Source: Candidatus Nomurabacteria bacterium
GTDB taxonomy: Bacteria; Patescibacteriota; Minisyncoccia; Phycocordibacterales; UBA1006
Direction: 5' to 3'
Assembly: GCA_943357975.1 (NCBI GenBank)
Contig: CALRGS010000003.1
Span: 1-27,504, forward strand
Length of the DNA stretch: 27,504 nucleotides
How positions within the stretch are numbered: the stretch's first letter is position 1; every line of letters starts with the position of its first letter. The notes under the pieces were generated by a model, which was given only the letters and a program-made list of their open reading frames with translations, was not told the origin of the DNA and did not search any database. Both the position numbers and the translations under genes were made by a program. This document shows positions 1-6,557 of this stretch, piece after piece.

Positions 1-63
1 ATCATGCCAAATGTTCATTTTCATAGAAACAAAATATAGCACTTACGTGGCTTATGAGGGAAC

Positions 64-92
64 TTGACATATATAAATACTTATGCTAATAT
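64..92 (+). promoter_or_regulatory. Sigma-70-type promoter for the gene at 108
   Basis: Consensus -35 TTGACA (64-69), a 17-base spacer and an extended -10 TGcTAATAT (84-92). Transcription should begin near 99, leaving about 9 untranslated bases with no Shine-Dalgarno before the ATG at 108. Bases 1-63 show nothing recognisable. Confidence 0.75.
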
Positions 93-107
93 ACAAAAAA
101 ACAAACC

Positions 108-611
108 ATGAAAAAAACCATTCTTTCCCTTATTGCAATTCTCGGATTATTTACGCTTACATCAGCACAGCTCCAATGGACGGAGTCGGACAGTGTTGAC
201 TATCAAAAGCAGATTTCGCTTATGCAGCATGCTGCTACAGAAAAACAATCACTGGAATATTTTTACGCAGCTTCAGTGATTATGCAGAGAGCGACATCTT
301 CTTCTTTAGCAGAATTTACAAATGCAGGCGTGCTCTTACTGTTTTTTGATGATATTGACTCTATTTCAAAAGCTAAATACCGGATTGGTATTAACCAGGT
401 TTCAGACCTTGACCCAGGAACATATCCCCACAAAGTTTGGGTAGATGGGATTAGGCGTAACATGGAATGGGTAATTGAGCAGCTTGCAATAAAGGCATTA
501 GACCAAGATCAATCCCTTTGGTATGAGTTGGATAACCGCGATATTGGAACCTATTCACCATTTGTAAGCCATTTGGCACGCAACCAAGTTGATTTTTTTT
601 CAAAAAACTAA
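108..611 (+). CDS. Small secreted protein of unknown function, Bacteroidota-like signal peptide
   Basis: A 167-residue protein that I do not recognise. Residues 1-20 form a clear Sec signal peptide: MKK, a hydrophobic core, then TSA followed by Gln as the likely first mature residue. The Ala-Gln cleavage pattern is typical of Bacteroidota exported proteins, and the gene at 5026 shares it. The mature part (about 147 residues) looks helical and mixed-charge, with no transmembrane segment, lipobox or cysteine motif. It has its own consensus promoter and is followed by a strong bidirectional terminator shared with convergent nusA, so it is a single-gene unit. It may be an acquired gene or part of a CPR secreted family; sequence alone cannot decide. 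Confidence 0.75.
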   Translation: MKKTILSLIAILGLFTLTSAQLQWTESDSVDYQKQISLMQHAATEKQSLEYFYAASVIMQRATSSSLAEFTNAGVLLLFFDDIDSISKAKYRIGINQVSDLDPGTYPHKVWVDGIRRNMEWVIEQLAIKALDQDQSLWYELDNRDIGTYSPFVSHLARNQVDFFSKN

Positions 612-630
612 CGATTGTACGGAGAAAACA

Positions 631-664
631 AAAAAACGCTTCACATTTCTGCGAAGCGTTTTTT
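631..664. terminator. Bidirectional terminator between the gene at 108 and nusA
   Basis: AAAAAACGCTTC (631-642) pairs with GAAGCGTTTTTT (653-664), a 12-bp stem with a 10-base loop. A-tract and T-tract flank it, so it can serve both convergent genes. Confidence 0.9.
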
Positions 665-675
665 CATTTGAAAAA

Positions 676-1992
676 TTATTCTTCAGATTTTACTTCTTCG
701 GTAACTTCTGTAACCTCTTCAACAGTATCAGCTAATTCTGCAACAGGTGCAGCTGCTGGTGCTGCTTCTGCAGTATCACCTTTCACAAAGTCAGATAGTT
801 TTGTAAATCCATCATCCTCTACAGGGGCGCCTTCCGCGGTTACTCCTTCACCCTTGATACCTTTAATATCAATTTTCCATCCCGTAAGCTTTGCAGCAAG
901 GCGTACATTTTGCCCACCTTTACCGATAGCAAGAGATAATTGATCATCAGCAACAACTACGTTGGCTTGATGAGTTTCCTCGTTCACGGTGATGTCGAGT
1001 ACTCGTGCTGGTGCGAGAGAGTTTGCAACGTACTCACTTGGAGTTGCTGACCAAGGAATAATATCAATCTGTTCACCATGGAGCTCTTCGGTGATAGATC
1101 GTACACGAACTCCTCGTTGTCCGATACAAGCTCCTTGTGCATCAACGCCTGGATCTGTTGACCACACGGCGATTTTTGAACGAGCCCCTGCCTCACGAAC
1201 AATTGATTTAAGCTCAACCGTTCCTGCTGCAACCTCTGGAGATTCTACTGCGAACAATGCTTCGATAAATCGAGGATGAGTTCGCGAAAGGCGGAGGTTG
1301 ATTCCTTTTGGTCCTTCCTCAACCTCATAGAGGTATGCCTTGATACGGTCTCCTGTTTTAAATGTTTCACCAGGAATTTGTTCATTGCGTGGAATGACAC
1401 CTGTTGCTCGGTTGAAATCAACAAATACCATACCTCGATCAACTTTTTGAACAGATCCAATGATGATCTCTCCTTGCTTATCAGTATATTCATTCATTAC
1501 GATTCCTCGTTCGGCTTCACGAATCTTAGCTACAATTACTTGTTTAGCAGTTTGCGCCGCTACTCGTCCAAAGTCGTCCTCTGGAGTATCAAGTGGGAAA
1601 ATAATCTCATCATTCAATTGTGCGTTACTTTTGAAAAGCTTGGCAGCATCAAGCATCATGTGCTTTTCTTCGTCATAGCGAGGCATAACTTCCTCGTCGG
1701 TTTTTTCGGATTCACGGAAACTTGGGTTTGCACGGAGCGCTTCTTGTTCATCTGGAGTAAGCGCAGGACGAATCGTTGTTTCGTCTACCACGGTTTTTAC
1801 CTGACTAAATGAAACACTTCCTGTGTCCTGATCAAGCTTTGAACGGATCACCTGACCCTTCTTGCCATAATCTTTTTTATAAGCAGCTGCAAGTGATTGT
1901 TCAATGGCATCCCAAAGTACGGTTCCCGGAATCTTCTTCTCTTCCTCGATCTGATCGATCGTAGCCTTCAAAATCTTTAAGTCAAATAGCAT
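676..1992 (-). CDS. nusA: Transcription termination/antitermination factor NusA
   Basis: A 438-residue NusA that binds RNA polymerase and nascent RNA to control pausing, termination and antitermination. The N-terminal polymerase-binding domain covers residues 1-165. It is longer than usual through an acidic stretch at about 60-120. An S1 domain follows (about 174-238), then two KH domains. KH1 carries GACIGQRGVRVRSI near 287-300, and KH2 carries LAIGKGGQNVRLA near 354-366. The tail (390-438) is acidic and Glu/Ala-rich, in place of folded AR repeats. The gene stands alone: rimP and infB, the usual partners, are not adjacent. Start at 1992 is the ATG that gives the conserved MLFDLK N-terminus. 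A TATAAT box lies about 25 bases upstream. Confidence 0.95.
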   Translation of the reverse strand: MLFDLKILKATIDQIEEEKKIPGTVLWDAIEQSLAAAYKKDYGKKGQVIRSKLDQDTGSVSFSQVKTVVDETTIRPALTPDEQEALRANPSFRESEKTDEEVMPRYDEEKHMMLDAAKLFKSNAQLNDEIIFPLDTPEDDFGRVAAQTAKQVIVAKIREAERGIVMNEYTDKQGEIIIGSVQKVDRGMVFVDFNRATGVIPRNEQIPGETFKTGDRIKAYLYEVEEGPKGINLRLSRTHPRFIEALFAVESPEVAAGTVELKSIVREAGARSKIAVWSTDPGVDAQGACIGQRGVRVRSITEELHGEQIDIIPWSATPSEYVANSLAPARVLDITVNEETHQANVVVADDQLSLAIGKGGQNVRLAAKLTGWKIDIKGIKGEGVTAEGAPVEDDGFTKLSDFVKGDTAEAAPAAAPVAELADTVEEVTEVTEEVKSEE

Positions 1993-2017
1993 ATTTATGT
2001 TGGTATTCTTATTATTA

Positions 2018-2023
2018 ATTATA
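2018..2023 (-). promoter_or_regulatory. -10 box of the nusA promoter
   Basis: On the minus strand TATAAT occupies 2023-2018. Transcription would begin near 2010, giving an AT-rich leader of about 18 bases without a Shine-Dalgarno. No good -35 is visible; the expected place overlaps the left arm of the inverted repeat at 2038-2065. Confidence 0.55.
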
Positions 2024-2037
2024 CACAGGATACTTTA

Positions 2038-2065
2038 CATGCTTGTACTTGATTTTGCAAGCATG
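2038..2065. promoter_or_regulatory. Inverted repeat between divergent promoters (operator candidate)
   Basis: CATGCTTG (2038-2045), 12 bases, CAAGCATG (2058-2065). The repeat covers the -35 and most of the spacer of the rightward promoter, and the expected -35 zone of leftward nusA. A dimeric regulator could repress both. Alternatively it is a hairpin-forming sequence of no regulatory role. Confidence 0.4.
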
Positions 2066-2072
2066 GTATAAT
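2043..2072 (+). promoter_or_regulatory. Promoter giving a leaderless transcript for the gene at 2079
   Basis: A -35-like TTGTAC (2043-2048), an 18-base spacer and extended -10 TGgTATAAT (2064-2072). Only six bases separate the -10 from the ATG at 2079, so the A of the ATG is the predicted +1. Confidence 0.7.
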
Positions 2073-2078
2073 TTTTGC

Positions 2079-2441
2079 ATGCAACCTGAAAAAATTATTC
2101 AAAATCCTCTCGATACGCAAACGGCTCATCCAAATTATAAACGCGTTGTTGTACTGGTTGCTATTATTTTCGTAATGATTGTCGCAACTGCTTTTGTCTA
2201 CCAGTATTTTGCAAATAAGAAGGCAGCACGGTTAGTCCAGGAACAATTGCGGAACGCTCTTCAGGTAGAGCGGATTGACCAAGCAAAAGAGTACTTTGAG
2301 AAACTTACTCCTCGTAGTCAGGAAACTGCAGACAAGGATCGTAATGCATCCAAAGACTTCTTCAAGAGTATAAAACCATCAGATACTCCTTCAGTTGATC
2401 AAGAGACCAAGGATTTCTTCCAAAACAATAACAATATATGA
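2079..2441 (+). CDS. Single-pass membrane protein of unknown function
   Basis: A 120-residue protein starting MQPEKII, not recognised. A hydrophilic N-terminus is followed by one hydrophobic segment (about residues 23-42) and a charged, helical, Lys/Glu/Gln-rich domain ending in an Asn-rich tail. The likely topology is N-in with a short exported or periplasmic domain. The ATG at 2079 is chosen over an upstream TTG at 2043 because that codon lies in the -35 box and the -10 box is in between. The TGA stop overlaps the next ATG (ATGA at 2438-2441), so translation of the two is coupled. It is probably in one operon with the secreted proteins at 2438 and 3566. Confidence 0.75.
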   Translation: MQPEKIIQNPLDTQTAHPNYKRVVVLVAIIFVMIVATAFVYQYFANKKAARLVQEQLRNALQVERIDQAKEYFEKLTPRSQETADKDRNASKDFFKSIKPSDTPSVDQETKDFFQNNNNI

Positions 2442-3544
2442 ACATTCATCCTTTGAATAAAATAAAATTAGTAGGGGTCATTGCTTCTTTCGCGGTACTT
2501 GTTTTTGTCCTAGGAACAAGGGATGCGCAATACGTTTCTGCTGGTCCTAATCATAATTTACACGGGTATGTTTTTTCTGATGCCCCGACAAATAGTGATC
2601 AATGCCTCGGTACAGGAACTCCTCTGAATCCACAGGAGTGTGCAGGGTTAAATAATGCTACTCCGGGGACAACTGCGGGCTTGTTTGGGCGAGGCCTTGG
2701 CTATATTTCTATGAATCGCGACGATGTCGGTGGTGGGTCACCAGATTATGGTGTAAACCTGAGCCAGAACGGTATTCTCGAGGGATATGGATGGAGCGAA
2801 TTTGGGTATCCGGTGTGGTTTAACCCAAGTGGTGCGTATCCAAATGGTTCTGGAACAATACCAGGACCTGCCCGCATACCTGCAAGCTGTGTGACAGGTA
2901 CAACTCCTTGTGCTGTCACAGGCTGGATACGATTTATGAATATCAACCCAGCTGAGTCTGGTGGATGGGATGGGTGGGTGAGTATGAGTGGGAATATTCA
3001 GAATCAATTTGGAAATTTTGGAACCTACGGGGTTACGTACGATCCGGTTGCTAAAAAATTCTCTGGGGATGCTTGGGGTGATAGCGTTACAGGATGGTTG
3101 AATTTTAATAAGGTTACGGCTGATACTCATACGAACCAAATACCTGTATGTACCGATCCACTTGCTAACAATGATGTGCCAACCCCACTAGGCGTTGGTC
3201 AAGTAGATGATCCTTCTGTGTGTCAGTATGCAATAGACTTCTGCCTCACTCATCCAGATCTCTGTGAACCACTTGATCCGCTGTGTAAGCTGCATCCAGA
3301 ATTGTGTATCTATGTAAATCATATCTGTACTAATTCAGCTGCATCAAACTACACACCTCCTCCTTATACAAGTACACAGGTTCCTGACAATGCGGTGTGC
3401 TTGTTCGCAGGGTGTACGAATCCAGGTGCAATAAATTATGACCCGACTGCAACGATTGATGACGGAACATGTAGCTTTACTCCTTGTACTGATCCACTAC
3501 TCTGTCCAAAGACCCCGATTAAGCCAATTTACAAAGAAAACTAA
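2438..3544 (+). CDS. Secreted surface protein with Cys-rich NYDP-type motifs
   Basis: A 368-residue exported protein. An N-terminal hydrophobic segment (about residues 10-35) acts as signal peptide or anchor. The central part (about 45-230) is rich in Gly, Trp and Asn and repeats short motifs such as GYGWSEFGYP, GWIRF and GWDGWVSMSG, a style I associate with CPR cell-surface proteins. The C-terminal third is rich in cysteine and proline. It holds two related units of the type C-T-N-x-(G/A)-A-x-N-Y-x-P...C, near residues 290-347. Similar NYDPxATxDDGxC units occur in secreted Bacteroidota proteins. No catalytic motif is seen. It is translationally coupled to the gene at 2079. Confidence 0.75.
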   Translation: MNIHPLNKIKLVGVIASFAVLVFVLGTRDAQYVSAGPNHNLHGYVFSDAPTNSDQCLGTGTPLNPQECAGLNNATPGTTAGLFGRGLGYISMNRDDVGGGSPDYGVNLSQNGILEGYGWSEFGYPVWFNPSGAYPNGSGTIPGPARIPASCVTGTTPCAVTGWIRFMNINPAESGGWDGWVSMSGNIQNQFGNFGTYGVTYDPVAKKFSGDAWGDSVTGWLNFNKVTADTHTNQIPVCTDPLANNDVPTPLGVGQVDDPSVCQYAIDFCLTHPDLCEPLDPLCKLHPELCIYVNHICTNSAASNYTPPPYTSTQVPDNAVCLFAGCTNPGAINYDPTATIDDGTCSFTPCTDPLLCPKTPIKPIYKEN

Positions 3545-3565
3545 TCATCAATAATTACTAAATAT

Positions 3566-4909
3566 ATGAAACAAAAATTACTAAAATTCATACAGCCGGC
3601 AATGGTAGTTATTGCGGTCACCATGGTTGTATCTACCGCATCAGCATGGACTGGGCCTACTGGAGTTTTTCCAGCAGGAAATGTTCCTGCACCTATTAAC
3701 ACAGGATCTATTGCTCAGACTAAGGCATCAAGCTTTTCTGTAGTTGGTGGTAACTTGTCAGCAAGTGGCAACGTAAATGGAACAAACGGATTCTTTTCTG
3801 CATTGGTAAACTCAGCAAAGGGACGGTTTGGATGTTTCCTATTCTGCTCAGACATCACCTCTACTGATATTCTAAAGGCTGGAACGTATGCGAACGCGGA
3901 CTTCTCGAGAGGGCTCGTTGTTGCATCGGACGGTCTGGTATCTACAAACAAGTCACCCCTCTGGATCAATATTTCGGGAAATACAGGATCCGCAGGACGT
4001 AATGCCTTGGCAATATTTCCAAGTAGCGACAATCTTACAAATGGATCAGGAGCTGTGATTCAAACCTCTGCTGATAAGTTTGCATTCTGGAATATTCAAG
4101 GAACCGATCGAGTAGCTCTTTCTGCAAAAAAAATCCAACTTACAGAAGGTGCCGCAGTAAATAGCATTCTTGCTGCTAATGATGCAGATGGAAATGCTGT
4201 TTGGAAGTCTCTGGACTCAACAAGCACTGACGGCCTGATTACTTACAGAAGAGAAGACTCTTCTGGTTCAGCAATGGCCGTTTGTAATAGTGACTCCATT
4301 GCAATTAGTGGTGGAGGAGATTGTGAATATGGAATTAAACAATCCCAACCAATTATCGATGTTTCAGGAAATGTTCATGGTGGAGGTGGGACGTTGTCAT
4401 CAATACCAGCAATAGGATGGAAGGTGGCGTGCTTAACAAAAACAACGGGATTTGCAGGGACTGTTGGGTTGGGAGGAAATACAGGTGCTGCACATGCTGA
4501 AGTTGTATGTATGAAGAAGACGCCGCTTGCTATAGGCCTAGAAAATAATAGTACCCCAACAACATACAACTGGATTGATATGAGTGAGGAAATCAGTTCA
4601 ACATCAAACGGTACTTGTCTCTCATGGGCACGTAACAGAACAGGAATTCAGAGTCTTTCAGCGAGTAACCTCCGTGCTAAGATTCAGAATGTAAGTTCTG
4701 GGACTAGTACTTATTCAGCCGTAGCAAATTGCGTATTCGTTCCAAATACTGCAACACCTACAAATCCTGGTAACATTGCCGATGTGTACTCTACAGGGCC
4801 ACATAATGGATATAAACCAGCCAGTGAAGTATCGATTACAGACAATGGAACGTCTTATACCTATATTACACAGTATTGTACTGCCCCAGCTGGTCAGAGT
4901 TGTCAGTAA
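3566..4909 (+). CDS. Secreted surface or fibre-like protein, CPR type
   Basis: A 447-residue exported protein with a clear signal peptide (residues 1-27, ending STASA before WTGP). The mature N-terminus has the pattern PAGNVPAPINTGS followed by TKASSF and short Gly/Ser/Asn-rich beta-like repeats. This layout recurs in large secreted proteins of Parcubacteria and resembles phage tail-fibre-type beta-repeat proteins. The C-terminal half (from about residue 225) holds scattered Cys residues and many Ser, Thr and Asn. No enzyme motif is visible. It follows the gene at 2438 by 21 bases and ends at a compact terminator, so it closes the 2079-4909 operon. Role unknown; adhesion or cell-surface display is a guess. 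Confidence 0.75.
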   Translation: MKQKLLKFIQPAMVVIAVTMVVSTASAWTGPTGVFPAGNVPAPINTGSIAQTKASSFSVVGGNLSASGNVNGTNGFFSALVNSAKGRFGCFLFCSDITSTDILKAGTYANADFSRGLVVASDGLVSTNKSPLWINISGNTGSAGRNALAIFPSSDNLTNGSGAVIQTSADKFAFWNIQGTDRVALSAKKIQLTEGAAVNSILAANDADGNAVWKSLDSTSTDGLITYRREDSSGSAMAVCNSDSIAISGGGDCEYGIKQSQPIIDVSGNVHGGGGTLSSIPAIGWKVACLTKTTGFAGTVGLGGNTGAAHAEVVCMKKTPLAIGLENNSTPTTYNWIDMSEEISSTSNGTCLSWARNRTGIQSLSASNLRAKIQNVSSGTSTYSAVANCVFVPNTATPTNPGNIADVYSTGPHNGYKPASEVSITDNGTSYTYITQYCTAPAGQSCQ

Positions 4910-4928
4910 CCCCCTAGAGGGGGTTTTT
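4908..4928 (+). terminator. Terminator of the 2079-4909 operon
   Basis: AACCCCC, a TAGA loop and GGGGGTT, then TTT. The stem begins within the TAA stop codon of the preceding gene. Confidence 0.85.
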
Positions 4929-4947
4929 GGTATCTGGGGATAACCAC

Positions 4948-4976
4948 TTGCTTTTTATAGAATGATGTGATATAAT
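4948..4976 (+). promoter_or_regulatory. Promoter for the gene at 5026
   Basis: -35 TTGCTT (4948-4953), a 17-base spacer and extended -10 TGaTATAAT (4968-4976). Start is predicted near 4983, a leader of about 43 bases. A second extended -10-like box, TGgTACACT (5004-5012), lies 13 bases before the ATG and may be an additional promoter. Confidence 0.7.
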
Positions 4977-5025
4977 CAAAAATGAACTAAACTTATTTTA
5001 TTTTGGTACACTTAAAACTGAAAAG

Positions 5026-5634
5026 ATGAAAAAAATTAAACTCCCTTTAATAATGATTGTTTTGTTGCACATGATAGTTATAATTCCAGCAAAAGCACAG
5101 CCGCAATTTGCTGAAATTATCTCAATTGGTTCAAATAGTGCAAATGCAGAATTTACCATGCAAAATGGGACCATTCTGCCATTTTATTTGAATTATTCTG
5201 TTGAAGATGCTGTAACATCGCAGGTATTAATTGATACGGCCATTGAATCTTTAGTGTTAGCATTTAGTGTGAACATTACGGGTTTGTTGCCAGCCAGAAA
5301 TTATAATTTCTTCGTACAATTCACAGATTCACTTATGACAGGACCCAAATATAATTTACCATTTATAACCAACTCATTAATATCTGGTATTAAAACCCTA
5401 TCAACCAAACCATGCATCATTGATAACCCCAAAAACGGGTTCCTCAAAATTCATGCACCGGTTGAGATGATTGGTTCCCCTGTTCAAGTAGTTAACTTGT
5501 TAGGTCAGTCAAAAATTACTACACTGCTCGAGCAGGAAAAAACGGTCGATCTCACCTCATTACCAACAGGTTACTATATAGTAGCGGTCGGGAGTGGTGC
5601 AGGTCAGCTTACAAAACGAATTTTGGTGCAGTAG
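5026..5634 (+). CDS. Secreted protein with type IX secretion (Por) C-terminal sorting domain
   Basis: A 202-residue exported protein. The signal peptide (residues 1-24) ends AKA before Gln. Residues 25-115 look like a beta-rich, fibronectin-III-like domain. Residues 125-202 match the type A C-terminal sorting domain (TIGR04183-like): NPKNGFLKI, then VQVVNLLGQ, then VDLTSLPTGYYIVAV, ending TKRILVQ. In Bacteroidota this domain sends proteins through the type IX secretion system, where it is cleaved or anchored at the surface. Finding it in a CPR-like context is odd: the window shows no T9SS genes, and CPR bacteria are thought to lack the system. Gene transfer, assembly chimerism or a divergent secretion route are possible. 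The promoter looks like the others here. Confidence 0.8.
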   Translation: MKKIKLPLIMIVLLHMIVIIPAKAQPQFAEIISIGSNSANAEFTMQNGTILPFYLNYSVEDAVTSQVLIDTAIESLVLAFSVNITGLLPARNYNFFVQFTDSLMTGPKYNLPFITNSLISGIKTLSTKPCIIDNPKNGFLKIHAPVEMIGSPVQVVNLLGQSKITTLLEQEKTVDLTSLPTGYYIVAVGSGAGQLTKRILVQ

Positions 5635-5652
5635 ATACTTCACCAGTACAAT
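5623..5652 (+). promoter_or_regulatory. Possible promoter for a small RNA
   Basis: TTGGTG (5623-5628), 18 bases, TACAAT (5647-5652). Transcription would begin near 5659, just after the stop codon at 5632-5634. Confidence 0.4.
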
Positions 5653-5658
5653 CTAAAT

Positions 5659-5756
5659 TGGACTACAGGGATGTTTGGTTCGATTGGGGTTAGTCATATG
5701 TTGCCATGGGAATCAACATAGTGACGGAGCCGGCTCTTACAAGGGCCGGTTTTTTT
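5659..5756 (+). ncRNA. Candidate small structured RNA ending in an intrinsic terminator
   Basis: The interval between the gene at 5026 and tpiA has no ORF but strong pairing. GACTA (5661-5665) can pair with TAGTC (5691-5695). GTCATATGTTG (5693-5700, continuing to 5703) pairs with CAACATA-GTGAC (5714-5724), an 11-bp stem with one bulged G. A terminator follows. About 98 bases with a putative promoter at 5623-5652. It matches no RNA family I know. It could instead be the 3' untranslated region of the preceding gene. Confidence 0.4.
5730..5756 (+). terminator. Intrinsic terminator upstream of tpiA
   Basis: CCGGCTC (5730-5736), loop TTACAA, GGGCCGG (5743-5749), then seven T. The stem contains one G-U pair. 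Confidence 0.85.
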
Positions 5757-5773
5757 ATTACCCAAACTACATG

Positions 5774-5782
5774 TGCTACACT
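5774..5782 (+). promoter_or_regulatory. Extended -10 for leaderless tpiA transcript
   Basis: TGcTACACT ends six bases before the tpiA ATG (5789), predicting +1 at the A of the start codon. No clear -35; the expected place lies in the T-tract of the preceding terminator. Confidence 0.6.
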
Positions 5783-5788
5783 ATACCC

Positions 5789-6553
5789 ATGAAGAAACTT
5801 ATTATTGCCAACTGGAAAATGAATCCATTGAAAGGATCGGAAGCTCGAAAAATGTTTGCTGCCATTAATACGGTTGCATCAAAATTGAAAAATGTAGAGA
5901 CCGTAGTGTGTCCGCCATTGGTATATCTGGAATCTCTTGGAGAAAAAGTGACCACGCGTTCGTGTGTGTTGGGAGCCCAAGATGCCTTTTGGGAGCATGC
6001 AGGTCCCTATACCGGACAAGTATCGCCAGATATGATTTTCAATACCAAGGCACGGTACGTAATTGTAGGCCACTCCGAAGTACGCAAACTCGGCGAGACG
6101 GATGAGTTAGTAAATAAAAAAATACAAAGTATTTTACAATTCCCCCTGATTCCTATTATTTGTGTTGGTGAAACAGTCCGTGATGCCGATGGTGAGCATA
6201 TTAAATTTGTGAAGCATCAGATCAAACAGGCATTAGGCGGCCTTACTCAGGAACAAGTAATGCGTGTGGTTATTGCGTATGAACCGGTATGGTCTATCGG
6301 AGTAAAAGCAAAACGAGTATGTACTCCGGCTGAGTGTCGTGAAGTAGTACAAAATATTCGTCATGTGCTCGCAGATATTCTAGGAGATACCGATAGTGCT
6401 CGCACCGTCCCGATTATTTATGGAGGATCGGTTGACGGAGGAGGCATAGAAGGATTCCTGGCAGATGGATTAGTTCAAGGGGCATTAGTGGGGCACGCAA
6501 GCCTTGATCCAAAAGAATTTACAAAAATATTAAAAATTGCCGAGAAGATATAA
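5789..6553 (+). CDS. tpiA: Triosephosphate isomerase
   Basis: A 254-residue TIM-barrel enzyme interconverting dihydroxyacetone phosphate and glyceraldehyde 3-phosphate in glycolysis. ANWKMN carries the catalytic Lys10, VGHSEVR the electrophile His95, AYEPVWSIG the base Glu165, and YGGSV the phosphate-binding loop near 211. The flexible loop 6 after Glu165 reads IGVKAK rather than the usual IGTGK. Length is normal for the family. The ATG at 5789 gives the standard MKKLIIANWK start; upstream in-frame codons lie within the terminator and promoter. pgk follows after four bases, so the two glycolytic genes form one unit. Confidence 0.96.
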   Translation: MKKLIIANWKMNPLKGSEARKMFAAINTVASKLKNVETVVCPPLVYLESLGEKVTTRSCVLGAQDAFWEHAGPYTGQVSPDMIFNTKARYVIVGHSEVRKLGETDELVNKKIQSILQFPLIPIICVGETVRDADGEHIKFVKHQIKQALGGLTQEQVMRVVIAYEPVWSIGVKAKRVCTPAECREVVQNIRHVLADILGDTDSARTVPIIYGGSVDGGGIEGFLADGLVQGALVGHASLDPKEFTKILKIAEKI

Positions 6554-6557
6554 TGCT

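Noticed and set aside
676..1992. Long plus-strand ORFs opposite nusA, such as 1276-1812
   Set aside because: They are antisense shadows; the minus-strand reading gives a full NusA.
5677..5689. GGTTCGATT reminiscent of a tRNA T-loop
   Set aside because: The flanking bases do not form the 5-bp T stem, and no acceptor, D or anticodon arms can be placed.
6549..6554. TATAAT just before pgk as a separate leaderless promoter
   Set aside because: Only three bases separate it from the ATG, too close for +1 at the start codon; it overlaps the end of tpiA and has no TGn extension.
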